DNA from: Gp1-AA122 sp036378535
Lineage (GTDB): Bacteria > Acidobacteriota > Terriglobia > Terriglobales > Acidobacteriaceae
Reading direction: 5' to 3'
DNA: 64,000 bases
Assembly: GCA_036378535.1 (NCBI GenBank)
Contig: DASUWH010000024.1
Location: forward strand, 1-64,000
Shown: piece by piece, positions 1 through 8,463 of the stretch
Position numbering within the stretch: the first letter of the stretch is position 1
Layout: each line of letters opens with the position of its first letter
The notes under the pieces: model-generated
Database searches by the model: none
Told to the model about the DNA's origin: nothing
What the model saw: only the letters and a program-made list of their open reading frames with translations
Translations under genes and position numbers: made by a program

Positions 1-552
1 CAGGCTTACCTGGTGAACGAAATCCAGGAAGTCTATCGCCTGCAGGGTGTGAACATCAGCGACAAGCACATCGAGGTGATCGTTCGCCAGATGATGCGCT
101 GGGTGAAGGTCGAGGACGTGGGCGATACCCAGTTCCTCCTCGAACAGCAGGTGGACAAGTTCCGCTTCCGCGAGGAGAACGAGCGGGTGATCGCGCAGGG
201 CGGAAAGCCGGCTACCGGCCGTCCGCTACTGCTCGGTATCACCAAGGCGTCGCTGTCGACCGAGTCGTTCATCTCGGCGGCCTCGTTCCAGGAGACCACG
301 AGGGTGCTCACCGAAGCCTCTATCCAGGGAGCGGTGGACCACCTGCGCGGCCTGAAGGAGAACGTGATCGTCGGCCGTCTGATCCCGGCCGGAACCGGCA
401 TGGAGTACTACCGCAACGTGCGCCTCTCGCCAGAGATGGAAGAGGCCGCGGCCAAGGTGCAGGAGGAAGTCTCGCAGGCTTACGAAGAGGCCGAGCGGGC
501 ACTGGAACTGATGCGCCGCGAAGGCGAGGCGGAAGAACTGACGGCCGAGTAA
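1..552 (+). CDS. rpoC: DNA-directed RNA polymerase subunit beta', C-terminal part
   Basis: This is the 3' end of a gene whose start lies before the window; the reading frame is open from base 1. The 183 visible residues form the C-terminal part of the large catalytic subunit of RNA polymerase. Recognisable family blocks are the stretch around NEIQEVYRLQGV, the conserved KHIEVIVRQMM segment, the LLGITKASLSTESFISAASFQ block (jaw and C-terminal region), and VGRLIPAGTG near the end. After that comes a charged tail rich in Glu and Ala. The protein acts in the cytoplasm in the core enzyme with RpoA, RpoB and RpoZ. No rpoB is visible because the window starts inside rpoC. The identification is secure. 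Confidence 0.97.
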   Translation, partial: QAYLVNEIQEVYRLQGVNISDKHIEVIVRQMMRWVKVEDVGDTQFLLEQQVDKFRFREENERVIAQGGKPATGRPLLLGITKASLSTESFISAASFQETTRVLTEASIQGAVDHLRGLKENVIVGRLIPAGTGMEYYRNVRLSPEMEEAAAKVQEEVSQAYEEAERALELMRREGEAEELTAE

Positions 553-553
553 G

Positions 554-745
554 TAAATGTCCCTTGTGGAGCGGACATTCCCCTCGACTTCGCTCGAGGC
601 AGGCTTTGTCCGCTCTGCTGGGGGAAACACCCACCCCAGAGACACAGAGACACAGCGAAGACCGTGCCGGATTGTATTCTCCGTGCCTCAGTCCCTCCGG
701 GATGGATGTAAGCTTGACTCGCGGGCAGGAGTGCCCACGCCACAC
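554..745. repeat. Dispersed repeat pair of the gcggacaggaatgtccgc family
   Basis: The gap after rpoC contains two degenerate copies of a short palindromic repeat seen elsewhere in the window (5.75-5.83, 9.50-9.56 and 34.18-34.21 kb). One copy, 554-620, reads roughly as a gcggacattcc / ggctttgtccgc inverted pair around a ctcgacttcgctcgag core. The other, about 719-744, is a cgggcaggagtgcccacgcc version. No gene or tRNA is visible here. Confidence 0.6.
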
Positions 746-828
746 CAGCAGTTTCTTTGCTGGTACCTATGCATGCCAATCCAAAGGACTTAGGACCTCC
801 GATTTTCAATTCTCAGTTGCAGGAGGAG

Positions 829-1728
829 ATGCGCAGCCATACCCTAGAAGCCCATATGCTGCGATTCTTGCACCTCCTGAAGCTGTCCATATGGCGTGCT
901 TTCCAGCATGATGCCTTTGCGGTTGCGAAGGCCGCTGCCTACTCCTCGATTCTTACGTTTTTCCCTGCTCTGCTGGTAGTGGGTTCCAGCCTCGCCGCGT
1001 CCCGCCGGACCAGCGTCTATCTTCGCGAGATTGGTTATGCGCTAGGGAAGATCATGCCGGCCGGAAGTGCCACGGCGCTCGCCTACTTGAAAGGCACCAC
1101 GCAAAGACCCGTCGGCCTGTTGTTCATGACTTCGCTACTGACCGTCTGGACCGCTTCCGGCGTGATGATTTCCTGGATGGAAGGATTTCGCAACGCCTAC
1201 CAGCTCCCCAAAATCTGGGGCTTAGTTCGGGAACGGTTGATTGCATTCTCGCTGGTGATCCTGGCGGGAATTCCCATGACTTTTTCCACGATCCTGGTGG
1301 CGTTCGGCAGCCGGATCGAAGCGCGCATTTTATTTTTGTTGGATCGCGAACTGGGGTTTTACGTCTTGCTGATGTGGATGGTGCTGCGCTGGATCATAGC
1401 GATTCTCACCAGTATCGCGGTCATCGCCCTGATCTATCACAACGCGGTTCCGCGTACGCAGCCCTGGCACAGCGTGCTGCCGGGAGCGGTGCTTGCCACC
1501 GGCATGTGGTTCGGAGCGACCCTGCTGTTTGGCTGGTACTTGAACCGCTACGCGGATTACAGCATCATCTACGGCTCGCTCGGCGCCGGTATTGCCCTGC
1601 TCGTCTGGATGTACATGATCTCGCTCATCATCCTTGTGGGGGCCGAGTTCAATGCCATGTTGTTCCCGCGCTCGATGCTGGGGCGAGAGCTGGTGGCGGC
1701 TGGGGAGTCAAAAGCGGTTGTGCGGTGA
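829..1728 (+). CDS. UPF0761/YihY-type inner membrane protein
   Basis: A 299-residue integral membrane protein of the YihY/virulence factor BrkB family, formerly called ribonuclease BN although the family is not a nuclease. About six hydrophobic segments are visible. Family features include the early AAAYSSILTFFPALL segment, the central LTVWTASGVMISWMEGF block, and the C-terminal YGSLGAGIALLVWMY segment followed by ILVGAEFNA. I chose the ATG at 829 because AGGAGG ends two bases before it, although the spacing is short. An in-frame TTG at 757 and ATG at 769 would add a hydrophilic extension unlike the family. The molecular role of the family is not settled; transport or envelope function is usually assumed. 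It stands alone between rpoC and pyk. Confidence 0.85.
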   Translation: MRSHTLEAHMLRFLHLLKLSIWRAFQHDAFAVAKAAAYSSILTFFPALLVVGSSLAASRRTSVYLREIGYALGKIMPAGSATALAYLKGTTQRPVGLLFMTSLLTVWTASGVMISWMEGFRNAYQLPKIWGLVRERLIAFSLVILAGIPMTFSTILVAFGSRIEARILFLLDRELGFYVLLMWMVLRWIIAILTSIAVIALIYHNAVPRTQPWHSVLPGAVLATGMWFGATLLFGWYLNRYADYSIIYGSLGAGIALLVWMYMISLIILVGAEFNAMLFPRSMLGRELVAAGESKAVVR

Positions 1729-1890
1729 AGAAGTGGCTAGTGGTTAGTGGATAGTTGTTAGTGCCGGGGAATACGGCTGCTGCCAACATCTGCAGGACCT
1801 GCCGTCAATCGCAGTAGGGATGAAGGATGACTGCTTTCGAAAGAGTCTTTCACTAGCCACTATTCACTAACTACTATCCACTGAAGTAAA
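1729..1890. repeat. Inverted copies of the (t)agtggttagtgg repeat before pyk
   Basis: The pyk upstream gap holds two facing copies of a low-complexity repeat. One, near 1732-1761, is rich in agtggttagtggatagt; the other, near 1852-1882, is its inverted form, cactagccactattcacta followed by actatccact. Similar tracts lie at 3450-3540, 13577-13610, 14513-14555, 43090-43115 and, in frame, inside valS at 46944-46980. The second copy ends about ten bases before the pyk start, so no clear ribosome binding site remains there. Confidence 0.6.
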
Positions 1891-1892
1891 CG

Positions 1893-3452
1893 ATGCCCGA
1901 TACCAAATTCGACCTCGTCACTGGTGAGATATCCGCCGCCGATGCTTCTATCATCGTCGATCTGGCGCTGGAAGGAGCTGTTCCCGCAGCGGTGCGCCGC
2001 GCCAAGATCATTTGCACGATCGGTCCCGCCAGTAACTCGGAAGCAGCTATGCGCGACCTGATGCGCCTGGGGATGGACGTTGCCCGTCTGAATTTTTCGC
2101 ACGGCACCCACGCCGAGCATGCCCGCAACATTAGCCGCCTGCGCCGCGCCGCCAAGAAAGAAGAGCGCACCATCTGCATTCTGCAGGATCTGCAAGGTCC
2201 GAAAATCCGCACTGGGCGCCTGAAAGGCCACAATCCCATCCAGCTTGAAAGCGGATCGCGAATCACGCTCACCCCGGAAGAGGTGCCGGGAACGGCGGAG
2301 GTGATTTCGACCAGTTTTCCCGGGCTGGCAGCTGAGGTCGAACCGGGTTCCAAGATTCTGCTTTCCGATGGTCTCATCGAACTGCGGGTCGAAGCCATTC
2401 ACGGCGATGACGTCGAATGTGAAGTCATCAACGGCGGTCAATTGGGCGAACAGCAGGGGATCAACCTGCCCGGGGCGGTTGTCGGCCTGCCATCGCTTAC
2501 GGAGAAGGATCGCGGCGACCTGGAGTTTGGCCTGAAGCAGGGCGTTGACCTGGTCGCACTCTCGTTTGTGCGCTCCGCGTCCGACGTGCATGCGGTCAAG
2601 GATCTTATTCACGATCTCGACGGAAATGTGCAGGTAGTGGCAAAGCTGGAAAAGCCGCAGGCCATCGATGACCTGGACGAGATTCTCGAAGCCGCCGATG
2701 CGGTGATGGTAGCTCGCGGCGACCTGGGAGTGGAACTGCCGCCGGAGAAGGTTCCGGTAATTCAGAAGCAGGTAATTCGCCGGGCGGCGGAGTTTCGCAA
2801 GCCCGTCATCACAGCCACGCAGATGCTCGAGTCTATGGTCGAGAACCCGCGCCCCACGCGGGCCGAAGCCAGCGACGTAGCTAATGCCATCTTCGACGGC
2901 ACCGACGCGGTCATGCTGTCAGCAGAAACCGCGACCGGGAAATATGCCCGCGAAGCCGTGGCCATTATGAGCCGGATTATCGTGGAGGCGGAACGCAATC
3001 CGGAACCGAGCGACACCCGCCGCCGTCGCCATCAGCGCCGATTATCGATTGCCGAAACCATTTGCGAATCGATTGCCCACGCCGCCGATGATCTCGACAT
3101 GGCTGCTATCGCGGTGTTCACAGAGAGCGGGAATACCGCCAGGCAAATTTCCAAATATCGCGCCAAGGCCGAGATTTTCGCTTTCAGCCAGTCTCAGCCG
3201 GTCTGCAATCGCATGAATCTGCTCTGGGGCATCCAGCCGGTTTTGCATCCCCAGGCGCGGTCCGCGGAGCACATGGTTGACATTGCGGAACGCGAGTTGC
3301 TGCGCCGCGCTAAGATCAAGAACGGTGATGTAGTGGGAGTCGTGGCCGGAACGCGCCTGGCCTCCGGTTCGACCAATTTTATGCGCCTGCACGTCGTGGA
3401 CGAGAACGCGTCCAGAACGACCGAGCGGCGCAGAAAGAAAGCTGGTCACTAG
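1893..3452 (+). CDS. pyk: Pyruvate kinase
   Basis: Converts phosphoenolpyruvate and ADP to pyruvate and ATP, the last step of glycolysis, in the cytoplasm. The 519-residue protein carries the family landmarks in order: KIICTIGPASN at about 38-48, RLNFSHG near 70, LQDLQGPKIRTG near 92-103, the metal and substrate segment MVARGDLGVELPPEKV from about 272, and ATQMLESM near 307, followed by the C-terminal regulatory domain. It has about 35 residues before the usual first strand, so the true start could be an internal codon. I keep the ATG at 1893 because the frame upstream gives no better choice. It is preceded and followed by short dispersed repeats, so it is probably transcribed alone. Confidence 0.96.
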   Translation: MPDTKFDLVTGEISAADASIIVDLALEGAVPAAVRRAKIICTIGPASNSEAAMRDLMRLGMDVARLNFSHGTHAEHARNISRLRRAAKKEERTICILQDLQGPKIRTGRLKGHNPIQLESGSRITLTPEEVPGTAEVISTSFPGLAAEVEPGSKILLSDGLIELRVEAIHGDDVECEVINGGQLGEQQGINLPGAVVGLPSLTEKDRGDLEFGLKQGVDLVALSFVRSASDVHAVKDLIHDLDGNVQVVAKLEKPQAIDDLDEILEAADAVMVARGDLGVELPPEKVPVIQKQVIRRAAEFRKPVITATQMLESMVENPRPTRAEASDVANAIFDGTDAVMLSAETATGKYAREAVAIMSRIIVEAERNPEPSDTRRRRHQRRLSIAETICESIAHAADDLDMAAIAVFTESGNTARQISKYRAKAEIFAFSQSQPVCNRMNLLWGIQPVLHPQARSAEHMVDIAERELLRRAKIKNGDVVGVVAGTRLASGSTNFMRLHVVDENASRTTERRRKKAGH

Positions 3453-3541
3453 TCGTTGATCTTTGGTCGTTAGCTGAACGCCTCTTCGCGACAGGGGTGA
3501 CGTATGACAATGACCAACGACTAAGGGCCAACGACTAATTT
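3450..3541. repeat. Facing copies of the tcgttggtcgttag repeat
   Basis: Between pyk and the next gene lie a tract with tagtcgttgatctttggtcg (from 3450) and its inverted form, gaccaacgactaagggccaacgacta (to 3538). The family occurs elsewhere as tagtcgttggtcgttagtc. The right copy ends two bases before the ATG at 3542 and occupies the place where a ribosome binding site would be. Confidence 0.6.
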
Positions 3542-3835
3542 ATGACGCAAGAGATACTCTCCGTGGCCGTGTTCGAGCCGGCCGAGGGCAAAGATAAAGA
3601 CGCCATTATGACCCTGCGCGAACTGGCCCGGATTCTTTCTGAGAAGGGTTATAGCCGCGACTTGCTTTATTGCGAGAAGACCACCAACCGCTACATCCTG
3701 GTGCGCTACTGGACCTCGGCAGCGGCGCGCCGCGAAGCACAGGAAGACCCTGGCGCCTTGCGTTGCTGGGCGCGCCTGGCAGATCAGATCAACATCGTCA
3801 AAATTTACGAGGCTCTCGAAGAAGTCCCACTCTAA
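3542..3835 (+). CDS. Small dimeric alpha-beta barrel (ABM-like) protein
   Basis: A 97-residue soluble protein without signal peptide. The pattern of an N-terminal strand (ILSVAVFEPA), a long helix (KDKDAIMTLRELARILSEKG), a strand with YILVRYWTS, and a helix ending in a C-terminal strand with VKIYEALEEV resembles the dimeric alpha-beta barrel fold of antibiotic biosynthesis monooxygenase-like proteins. No catalytic residues can be assigned, and many members of that fold are not monooxygenases. The upstream region is repeat-derived and shows no Shine-Dalgarno sequence. Fold assignment is from pattern only. Confidence 0.6.
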   Translation: MTQEILSVAVFEPAEGKDKDAIMTLRELARILSEKGYSRDLLYCEKTTNRYILVRYWTSAAARREAQEDPGALRCWARLADQINIVKIYEALEEVPL

Positions 3836-3847
3836 GGCATAAAACAA

Positions 3848-3907
3848 GGGGCTTTGGGCGGCGTTCGGTGACCAACATTCGATGGCCAAGCGCGGCTGCA
3901 AAGCCCC
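3848..3907. repeat. Inverted repeat with long loop
   Basis: GGGGCTTTG at 3848-3856 is perfectly complementary to CAAAGCCCC at 3899-3907, with a 42-base loop. It lies just after the stop of the small gene at 3542 and could end its transcript, but there is no following T run. The rest of the 222-base gap up to 4057 shows nothing recognisable. Confidence 0.4.
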
Positions 3908-4057
3908 TCATCGCAAATGCGCACTTAGTATAAGGGCGAAGCTGGCAAAAAGGTTACAAATGGGAACGGCTGGCGCAACTTGGCGCGTGTAGGTTTTTCC
4001 GGCTGTTTTCCTGCGGTTGCGGTTGCGAAACCCTGACAATCTTTCCATAATCGGAAG

Positions 4058-4753
4058 GTGCCCGCCTCGCTTGCTGAACCATTTCTGGATCGTGCCTCCG
4101 ATCCGCCCGTGCGTGGCTTCCTGCACGCTTCCCGGAATCCGTCTGGCCCCGCGCTTGTCCTAACCCACGGTGCGGGATCGAATGCGAACGCACCATTCCT
4201 GGTGGCACTGGCCGGCGCCTTCGCGGATGCCGGCATCGCGGTGCTTCGCTGCGACCTGCCCTTCCGGCAAGTGCGTTCTTTCGGTCCGCCTCGTCCCGGA
4301 GACGCGGCACGAGATCGCCAGGGACTGCTCCATGCTGTGCAGGCTATGAAAAAGCAGTCTTCCGGCCGCATTTTTCTGGGAGGCCATTCTTATGGGGGAC
4401 GGCAAGGCTCCATGCTCGTCGCCGAGACTCCGGAGCTAGTAGCGGGGTTGCTGCTCTCGTCATATCCCCTCCATCCGCCATCGAATCCGGCGCGAATGCG
4501 TACCGAGCATCTGCCCAAAGTGAATATCCCGACTTTATTTGTGCAGGGAACTCGCGACCCATTTGGATCAATTGAGCAGATCGAGGCCGCTCGCCATCTG
4601 CTTCCCGCCAAAACGCAATTGCTGATAGTGGAGGGCGTGGGGCATGATCTGGGATTCTCACGGAAAATCGCCGCCAACGCGAAAGAACTCCCCGGGAGAG
4701 TGCTGAACTCTTTTCTGGAGCTGGTCGGACTATCCGCAGCTCTGCCCCGCTGA
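4058..4753 (+). CDS. Alpha/beta hydrolase of the Tex30/KANL3-like type
   Basis: A 231-residue cytoplasmic alpha/beta hydrolase. Visible elements are the oxyanion strand-turn LVLTHGAGSNANAP near residue 34, the nucleophile elbow GGHSYGGR (about 108-115, Ser in the middle), the acid-bearing strand LFVQGTRDPFGS, and the catalytic His in VEGVGHDLGF. All three triad positions are present, so the protein should be active. Substrate is unknown; the subfamily is small and often annotated as dienelactone-hydrolase-like. The start is a GTG preceded by GGAAG very close by. Neighbours give no pathway clue. Confidence 0.8.
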   Translation: MPASLAEPFLDRASDPPVRGFLHASRNPSGPALVLTHGAGSNANAPFLVALAGAFADAGIAVLRCDLPFRQVRSFGPPRPGDAARDRQGLLHAVQAMKKQSSGRIFLGGHSYGGRQGSMLVAETPELVAGLLLSSYPLHPPSNPARMRTEHLPKVNIPTLFVQGTRDPFGSIEQIEAARHLLPAKTQLLIVEGVGHDLGFSRKIAANAKELPGRVLNSFLELVGLSAALPR

Positions 4754-4803
4754 GTGGATCTGGAAGAGATTGGAAGATCAGCGTGGCGCGGAGCAGTGAA
4801 GCA

Positions 4804-5622
4804 CTAGTTCACCCACCCGGATTTGCTCTTTCCATCCTGCTTGTCGTCGGGAGGAATGTAGTTTCCGTATTCGTCGAATTTTCCGGGCACGCTGCCATGC
4901 TCACGCATGTAGACCTCGAACTTGCGTGCAGCCTTACGCCGCTTGGTGCGGTAGTAGTCGTTGCGAATGCTGAAGTAGCGCTCGGTCAGTCCATAAACCA
5001 AACCGCGCCGCGGCAGGAACTTTATGTAAATGAACCCGAAGAGCAGCCCGCCCAGGTGAGCGAAATTGGCAATGCCGCCTTGCGAAGGCTGGAATGTGGC
5101 GATAACTACCACAAAGATAATGATGCCCACCATGTACTTGGCTTTCATCATGAAGGGCAGCGGGAACATGAAGATTTCGCGATCGCCGTACAACATGCCG
5201 AATGCGATCAGCAGGCCATAAATGCCGCCGGAAGCCCCGATGGTGGCCGTGGCCGGCGTAACCCCCGGGAGGGGCGAATAGGCGACCGCAATTGTGGTTA
5301 GGGCTGAACCGATCACGCAAAACAGGTAAAACTCAAGAAACTGTTTCGATCCCCAATCCTGCTCTTCCTGGGAGCCGAACATCCACAGCGTGAGCATATT
5401 CACGAGCAGGTGCATAAGCCCTGCATGCAGGAAGGAGTAGGTGGCCAGCTGCCAGATCATCCCGTGCAGAACGAATACCGGAACCAGCCCGAAAAAGTGG
5501 ATCAGGTACAAACTGCTGCTGGGCGCAAGAGCTCCCAGGGCGACCTGGAGAAAATAGATCACGGCGCAGGCGATGATGATGCGCTTTACCCACGGCGTGA
5601 ACGGCGGGAAGCTGAGCGACAT
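4804..5622 (-). CDS. Rhomboid family intramembrane serine protease
   Basis: A 272-residue polytopic membrane protease that cuts transmembrane helices. The catalytic Ser is in GASGG (Ser131 from the chosen start) and the catalytic His is in ANFAHLGG (His189). The conserved HAGLMHLLVN segment (His66, His71, Asn75) builds the oxyanion site. Six hydrophobic segments are followed by a long charged cytoplasmic tail with Tyr- and Lys-rich stretches, as in many acidobacterial rhomboids. I prefer the ATG at 5622 (MSLSFPPF); an in-frame ATG at 5640 adds six residues and neither has a clear Shine-Dalgarno. It stands alone, converging with the alpha/beta hydrolase. Confidence 0.93.
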   Translation of the reverse strand: MSLSFPPFTPWVKRIIIACAVIYFLQVALGALAPSSSLYLIHFFGLVPVFVLHGMIWQLATYSFLHAGLMHLLVNMLTLWMFGSQEEQDWGSKQFLEFYLFCVIGSALTTIAVAYSPLPGVTPATATIGASGGIYGLLIAFGMLYGDREIFMFPLPFMMKAKYMVGIIIFVVVIATFQPSQGGIANFAHLGGLLFGFIYIKFLPRRGLVYGLTERYFSIRNDYYRTKRRKAARKFEVYMREHGSVPGKFDEYGNYIPPDDKQDGKSKSGWVN

Positions 5623-5667
5623 TGTGCGTCCGCGATACATGCAAGCAGTGGATCGTGATTATTGGAT

Positions 5668-5830
5668 AGTGGCTAGTTCAGGTTCTCTGACTTTCGCGCA
5701 CTTCCGAATACATAAGCATACCGCAGTCGCGAGGATGTGTCGTGTGGCGCGGGCATTCTTGCCCGCGGCCTGTTGTTTTTCTTCTTGTCGCGGGAAAAAA
5801 CACGCGGACAGGAATGTCCGCGCCACAAAG
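5668..5830. repeat. Dispersed palindromic repeats between rhomboid and peptidase genes
   Basis: A ggcgcgggcattcttgcccgcg palindrome (about 5748-5769) is followed by acgcggacaggaatgtccgc and gccaca (about 5801-5827). The second unit ends five bases from the stop codon of the M28 peptidase gene. A shorter attggatagtggctagtt word of the other repeat family is at 5661-5680. The same aatgtccgcgccaca unit is found near 34195-34210. Confidence 0.65.
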
Positions 5831-5834
5831 ACAA

Positions 5835-7232
5835 TCATCGCTCCGGCGATGGCACGGACGGCAAGCTACGGTGGCCTTGGGCGTCCACGGCGCGCACCGC
5901 GAATATCACATTGTCTTTGGAAATGTCCAGGGTGGCGTGGTTGCCGTTGGTAACTTTGTGCAAATGATCCCAATCCGGGCTTGAAGTTTCACGCCAGAGA
6001 ATCTCATACGAGCTGGCGCGCGCAGATGGATCCCAGGTGATGGTCGAAGTATTCTCAAGGTCCCTGGTGGAGAGATGTACATTCGCGGGAGTAGCTGGCG
6101 CAGCCGCCAAAGTCGCGAGAGTCGCGGCATTCAACTCTGCCACGTGCGCTACATAGTCGAAGTCTACGAATTTCGGCAAATCGCCATATTCGATTCCGCT
6201 CTCTGTGCGAATGTTCTGGTGCTGATGATTAAAATCCTCGCGAAATTCCGTGAAGCGCACCGCGGCGAACCCCTGCTCATTAAAGGAATAATGATCTCCA
6301 CCACGAAGGTAGCGGTCGAGTCGAAAGATGAGCAGCGGGTGGATGGCCGTTTCATAGGTGCGGCTCACTTCGTCAATGTAGCGGGCCAGTTCGCGGGAGG
6401 ACGAATCGTTCTCCCCGCCCAACAGGCGAATCCTGCGAATCTCGTGATCGCCGGCGGCGACGGGCAGTCCCTCAGAAAATACGCGAACCACGCTCGCGTC
6501 CTGCTGCGGATTGCGATCACCGCCGACAATGTCATTATTCAGTACCGCTTCAAGGTTCCAGCCTTGCTGCCGGGCCATTTCGGCGAAGTGTTTGCTGCCG
6601 TTCAGGCCTTGCTCTTCGCCCGCGACGGTCAGAAAAATGATGGTGGCCGGGAATTTTAGCTTGCTTAGAACACGTGCACATTCGAGGCTGACGGCAGTGC
6701 CGCTGGCGTCATCATTGGCTCCGGGGGCGGCGCCGGTCGCGTCGAAGGTGTCGCTGTTCCGCGAATCGTAATGACCGGTGACCAGCACGATGCGCTTGGC
6801 GCTCTCCGGGTCAGTCCCCTTCAGGACCGCATAAACATTGGTGATTTCGGTCGGCTTCGGAATGCGGTCGGCAGGCGCCTGAGTAAAGGAGTCGGTCTTG
6901 ACTTCCAGGCAGCCGGCGCAATCTTTGGAATAGCGCTCGAATTCCGACTGGATCCACTCGCGCGCAGCGCCGATCCCGTGTCCACTGGCGATAGACGCCG
7001 GGTCTTGCGCCGACAGCGTGAGCCGGGTTCCGACCCCGACCAGTTTTTCGATATCCGCCTGGATCCGCTGCGCCGAAACGCTTTTCACTGCGGACGCAAC
7101 TTGCGGATCGGCTACTCCGGCGTTAATTTGCCCTTTCGCCCCCTGGGTGCGCTGCGACCAGGCGGGAAACGCCGTTACCAGCCAGAGCATCACACTGCCT
7201 AATCTGAACATCCCGGAATTATGAATTGACAT
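5835..7232 (-). CDS. Secreted M28-family zinc aminopeptidase with fibronectin type III domain
   Basis: A 465-residue exported peptidase. The N-terminus has a signal peptide (FRLGSVMLWLVTAFPAWSQ). The peptidase domain shows the M28 metal ligands: VTGHYDSR (His and Asp), PGANDDASG (bridging Asp), VAGEEQG (catalytic Glu and ligand Glu), NNDIVGG (Asp ligand), and the final His in RGGDHYSF. A C-terminal fibronectin type III-like domain follows (STITWDPSARASSYEILWR). The likely product is a periplasmic or surface aminopeptidase acting on peptides from protein breakdown. The start ATG at 7232 is chosen because the signal peptide begins there; the frame is open much further upstream but that part runs antisense to the LysW-like gene. 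Confidence 0.92.
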   Translation of the reverse strand: MSIHNSGMFRLGSVMLWLVTAFPAWSQRTQGAKGQINAGVADPQVASAVKSVSAQRIQADIEKLVGVGTRLTLSAQDPASIASGHGIGAAREWIQSEFERYSKDCAGCLEVKTDSFTQAPADRIPKPTEITNVYAVLKGTDPESAKRIVLVTGHYDSRNSDTFDATGAAPGANDDASGTAVSLECARVLSKLKFPATIIFLTVAGEEQGLNGSKHFAEMARQQGWNLEAVLNNDIVGGDRNPQQDASVVRVFSEGLPVAAGDHEIRRIRLLGGENDSSSRELARYIDEVSRTYETAIHPLLIFRLDRYLRGGDHYSFNEQGFAAVRFTEFREDFNHQHQNIRTESGIEYGDLPKFVDFDYVAHVAELNAATLATLAAAPATPANVHLSTRDLENTSTITWDPSARASSYEILWRETSSPDWDHLHKVTNGNHATLDISKDNVIFAVRAVDAQGHRSLPSVPSPER

Positions 7233-7365
7233 GGTGAGGTTCGCGCGATTTCTCTCTGCTTTATAGGCGCCACCTTCGGGAGTCCGATGGCCCGCACTTG
7301 ACCTTATGGCCGAAGAGAATCTAAATATTAACAGGCACTTTAATGTGACATGGAGGAAAGTGAGT

Positions 7366-7560
7366 ATGGTTGCGTGCCCCGAGTGCGAAAACAACCTGGA
7401 CATCGAAGAAGACGAGGTCGACGAGGGCGAAATTGTTTCCTGCCCCGAGTGCGGCTCAGATTTTGAAATTATCACCATCAACCCCATTGAGTTGAAGCCG
7501 GTCGAAGAGGAGGAATTCGAAGAGGAAGAAGAGGAAGCGGAAGACGGTGACTACTCCTGA
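7366..7560 (+). CDS. LysW-like amino-group carrier protein
   Basis: A 64-residue, very acidic protein with two CPEC motifs (VACPECENN and SCPECGSD) that form a zinc ribbon, then a short strand (FEIITINPIELKPV) and an acidic tail. This is the plan of LysW/ArgW, which carry the growing amino acid on the gamma-carboxyl of a C-terminal Glu in lysine or arginine biosynthesis. The tail here ends in EDGDYS instead of the usual EDWGE-type ending, so whether it works as a carrier is open. The start at 7366 is supported by GAGGAAAG upstream. No lysX/argX-type ligase gene is nearby. The next gene overlaps its end by 14 bases, suggesting co-translation. Confidence 0.7.
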   Translation: MVACPECENNLDIEEDEVDEGEIVSCPECGSDFEIITINPIELKPVEEEEFEEEEEEAEDGDYS

Positions 7561-7966
7561 AGGCAGAGGCTTTGCAAGACGACTGCTGGCCAGTGCTGCA
7601 ATTTTGTTCCTGGTCTGGGGCGGAGTTCCTGCCAGCTTGGCGTGCTCACCGCGTCCGCAATCCAAAAAATCAGAACAGCCGTACGCACTTATCTATGGCA
7701 CCGTTTACGGGCCCAACGACCTTGCCGTCTACGGCGTAAGAGTTCACATCCGCCGCTCCGATCAGAAGAAACCCAAATGGGAGCTGTTTTCCGACCACGC
7801 CGGCGAATTTGCCCAGAGGGTCCCGGCGGGGCAGGCCACGTACGTAATCTGGGCCGATCTGAAGGGCTACAAACCATTGAATGGAAAGAAGTTAGAGGCG
7901 GGTGAGCCGGTTACCGTGCAGATACAGAATGATGAGCGCGCCGACATCAGCCTGCATCTAAAATAA
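7547..7966 (+). CDS. Exported carboxypeptidase-regulatory-like (beta-sandwich) protein
   Basis: A 139-residue protein with a basic N-terminus, a hydrophobic stretch and PASLAC that could be a signal peptidase or lipoprotein-type site. The mature part is a single Ig-like/CarboxypepD_reg-like sandwich: YALIYGTVYGPNDLAVYGVRVHIRR, then a strand with VPAGQATYVIWADLKGYK. Proteins of this plan are common in Acidobacteriota outer-envelope systems, but this one lacks any TonB-dependent receptor part. It starts with GTG inside the last codons of the LysW-like gene and is followed 36 bases later by another protein of similar plan. Function unknown. Confidence 0.65.
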   Translation: MTTPEGRGFARRLLASAAILFLVWGGVPASLACSPRPQSKKSEQPYALIYGTVYGPNDLAVYGVRVHIRRSDQKKPKWELFSDHAGEFAQRVPAGQATYVIWADLKGYKPLNGKKLEAGEPVTVQIQNDERADISLHLK

Positions 7967-8002
7967 CAGAGAAGCTGAATAGGGGAGCTGAGGAGGGAAG
8001 CC

Positions 8003-8359
8003 ATGAAACGGGCATCGCTTGTGGCATTGACGCTGCTGCTGATCAGCCTTGTGGCTGCCGCGGAACCCTATAAGGATAAAAAAGACGCCGCCACCGGCAA
8101 AGTGGTCACAGGCAAGGTTCTCGACAAGCACGATTCGCCGCTGGCCAGTTCAGTGGTGTATCTCACCAACACGCGCACCCGCACGATCAAGACTTACATT
8201 GCCGGCCAGGACGGGAGCTACCGTTTTCCCGCACTTTCACCGGATATCGACTACGAAATCTACGCGCAATTCAATGGGCGCAAGAGCGACACCAAACTGG
8301 TGAGCCAGTTCGACAATCGCAGTGTCATCAACATCGACTTTCACATCGATGCAAAATAG
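8003..8359 (+). CDS. Exported carboxypeptidase-regulatory-like domain protein
   Basis: A 118-residue protein with a clear signal peptide (LVALTLLLISLVAAAEP) followed by one CarboxypepD_reg-like domain: VVTGKVLDKHDSPLASSVVYL, then TYIAGQDGSYRFPALSPDIDYEIYA. The start ATG is preceded by GGAGGGAAGCC. It probably shares a transcript with the two upstream genes (LysW-like and its overlapping partner). It may bind or decorate other envelope proteins, but nothing in the sequence fixes a role. Confidence 0.7.
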   Translation: MKRASLVALTLLLISLVAAAEPYKDKKDAATGKVVTGKVLDKHDSPLASSVVYLTNTRTRTIKTYIAGQDGSYRFPALSPDIDYEIYAQFNGRKSDTKLVSQFDNRSVINIDFHIDAK

Positions 8360-8463
8360 CCAGTCGGCCGGCTAGTGCTTCCAGCATAATTCCACCCGAT
8401 TTCCTGCTCTGAACTGCTTGCCAGTTCGACGTTCCTTGGGTAGGATTCCCCGGACACTAACCT

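Noticed and set aside
7233..7487. An N-terminal extension of the M28 peptidase up to 7487
   Set aside because: It would place a signal peptide inside the protein and lies antisense to the LysW-like gene; the ATG at 7232 starts the signal peptide.
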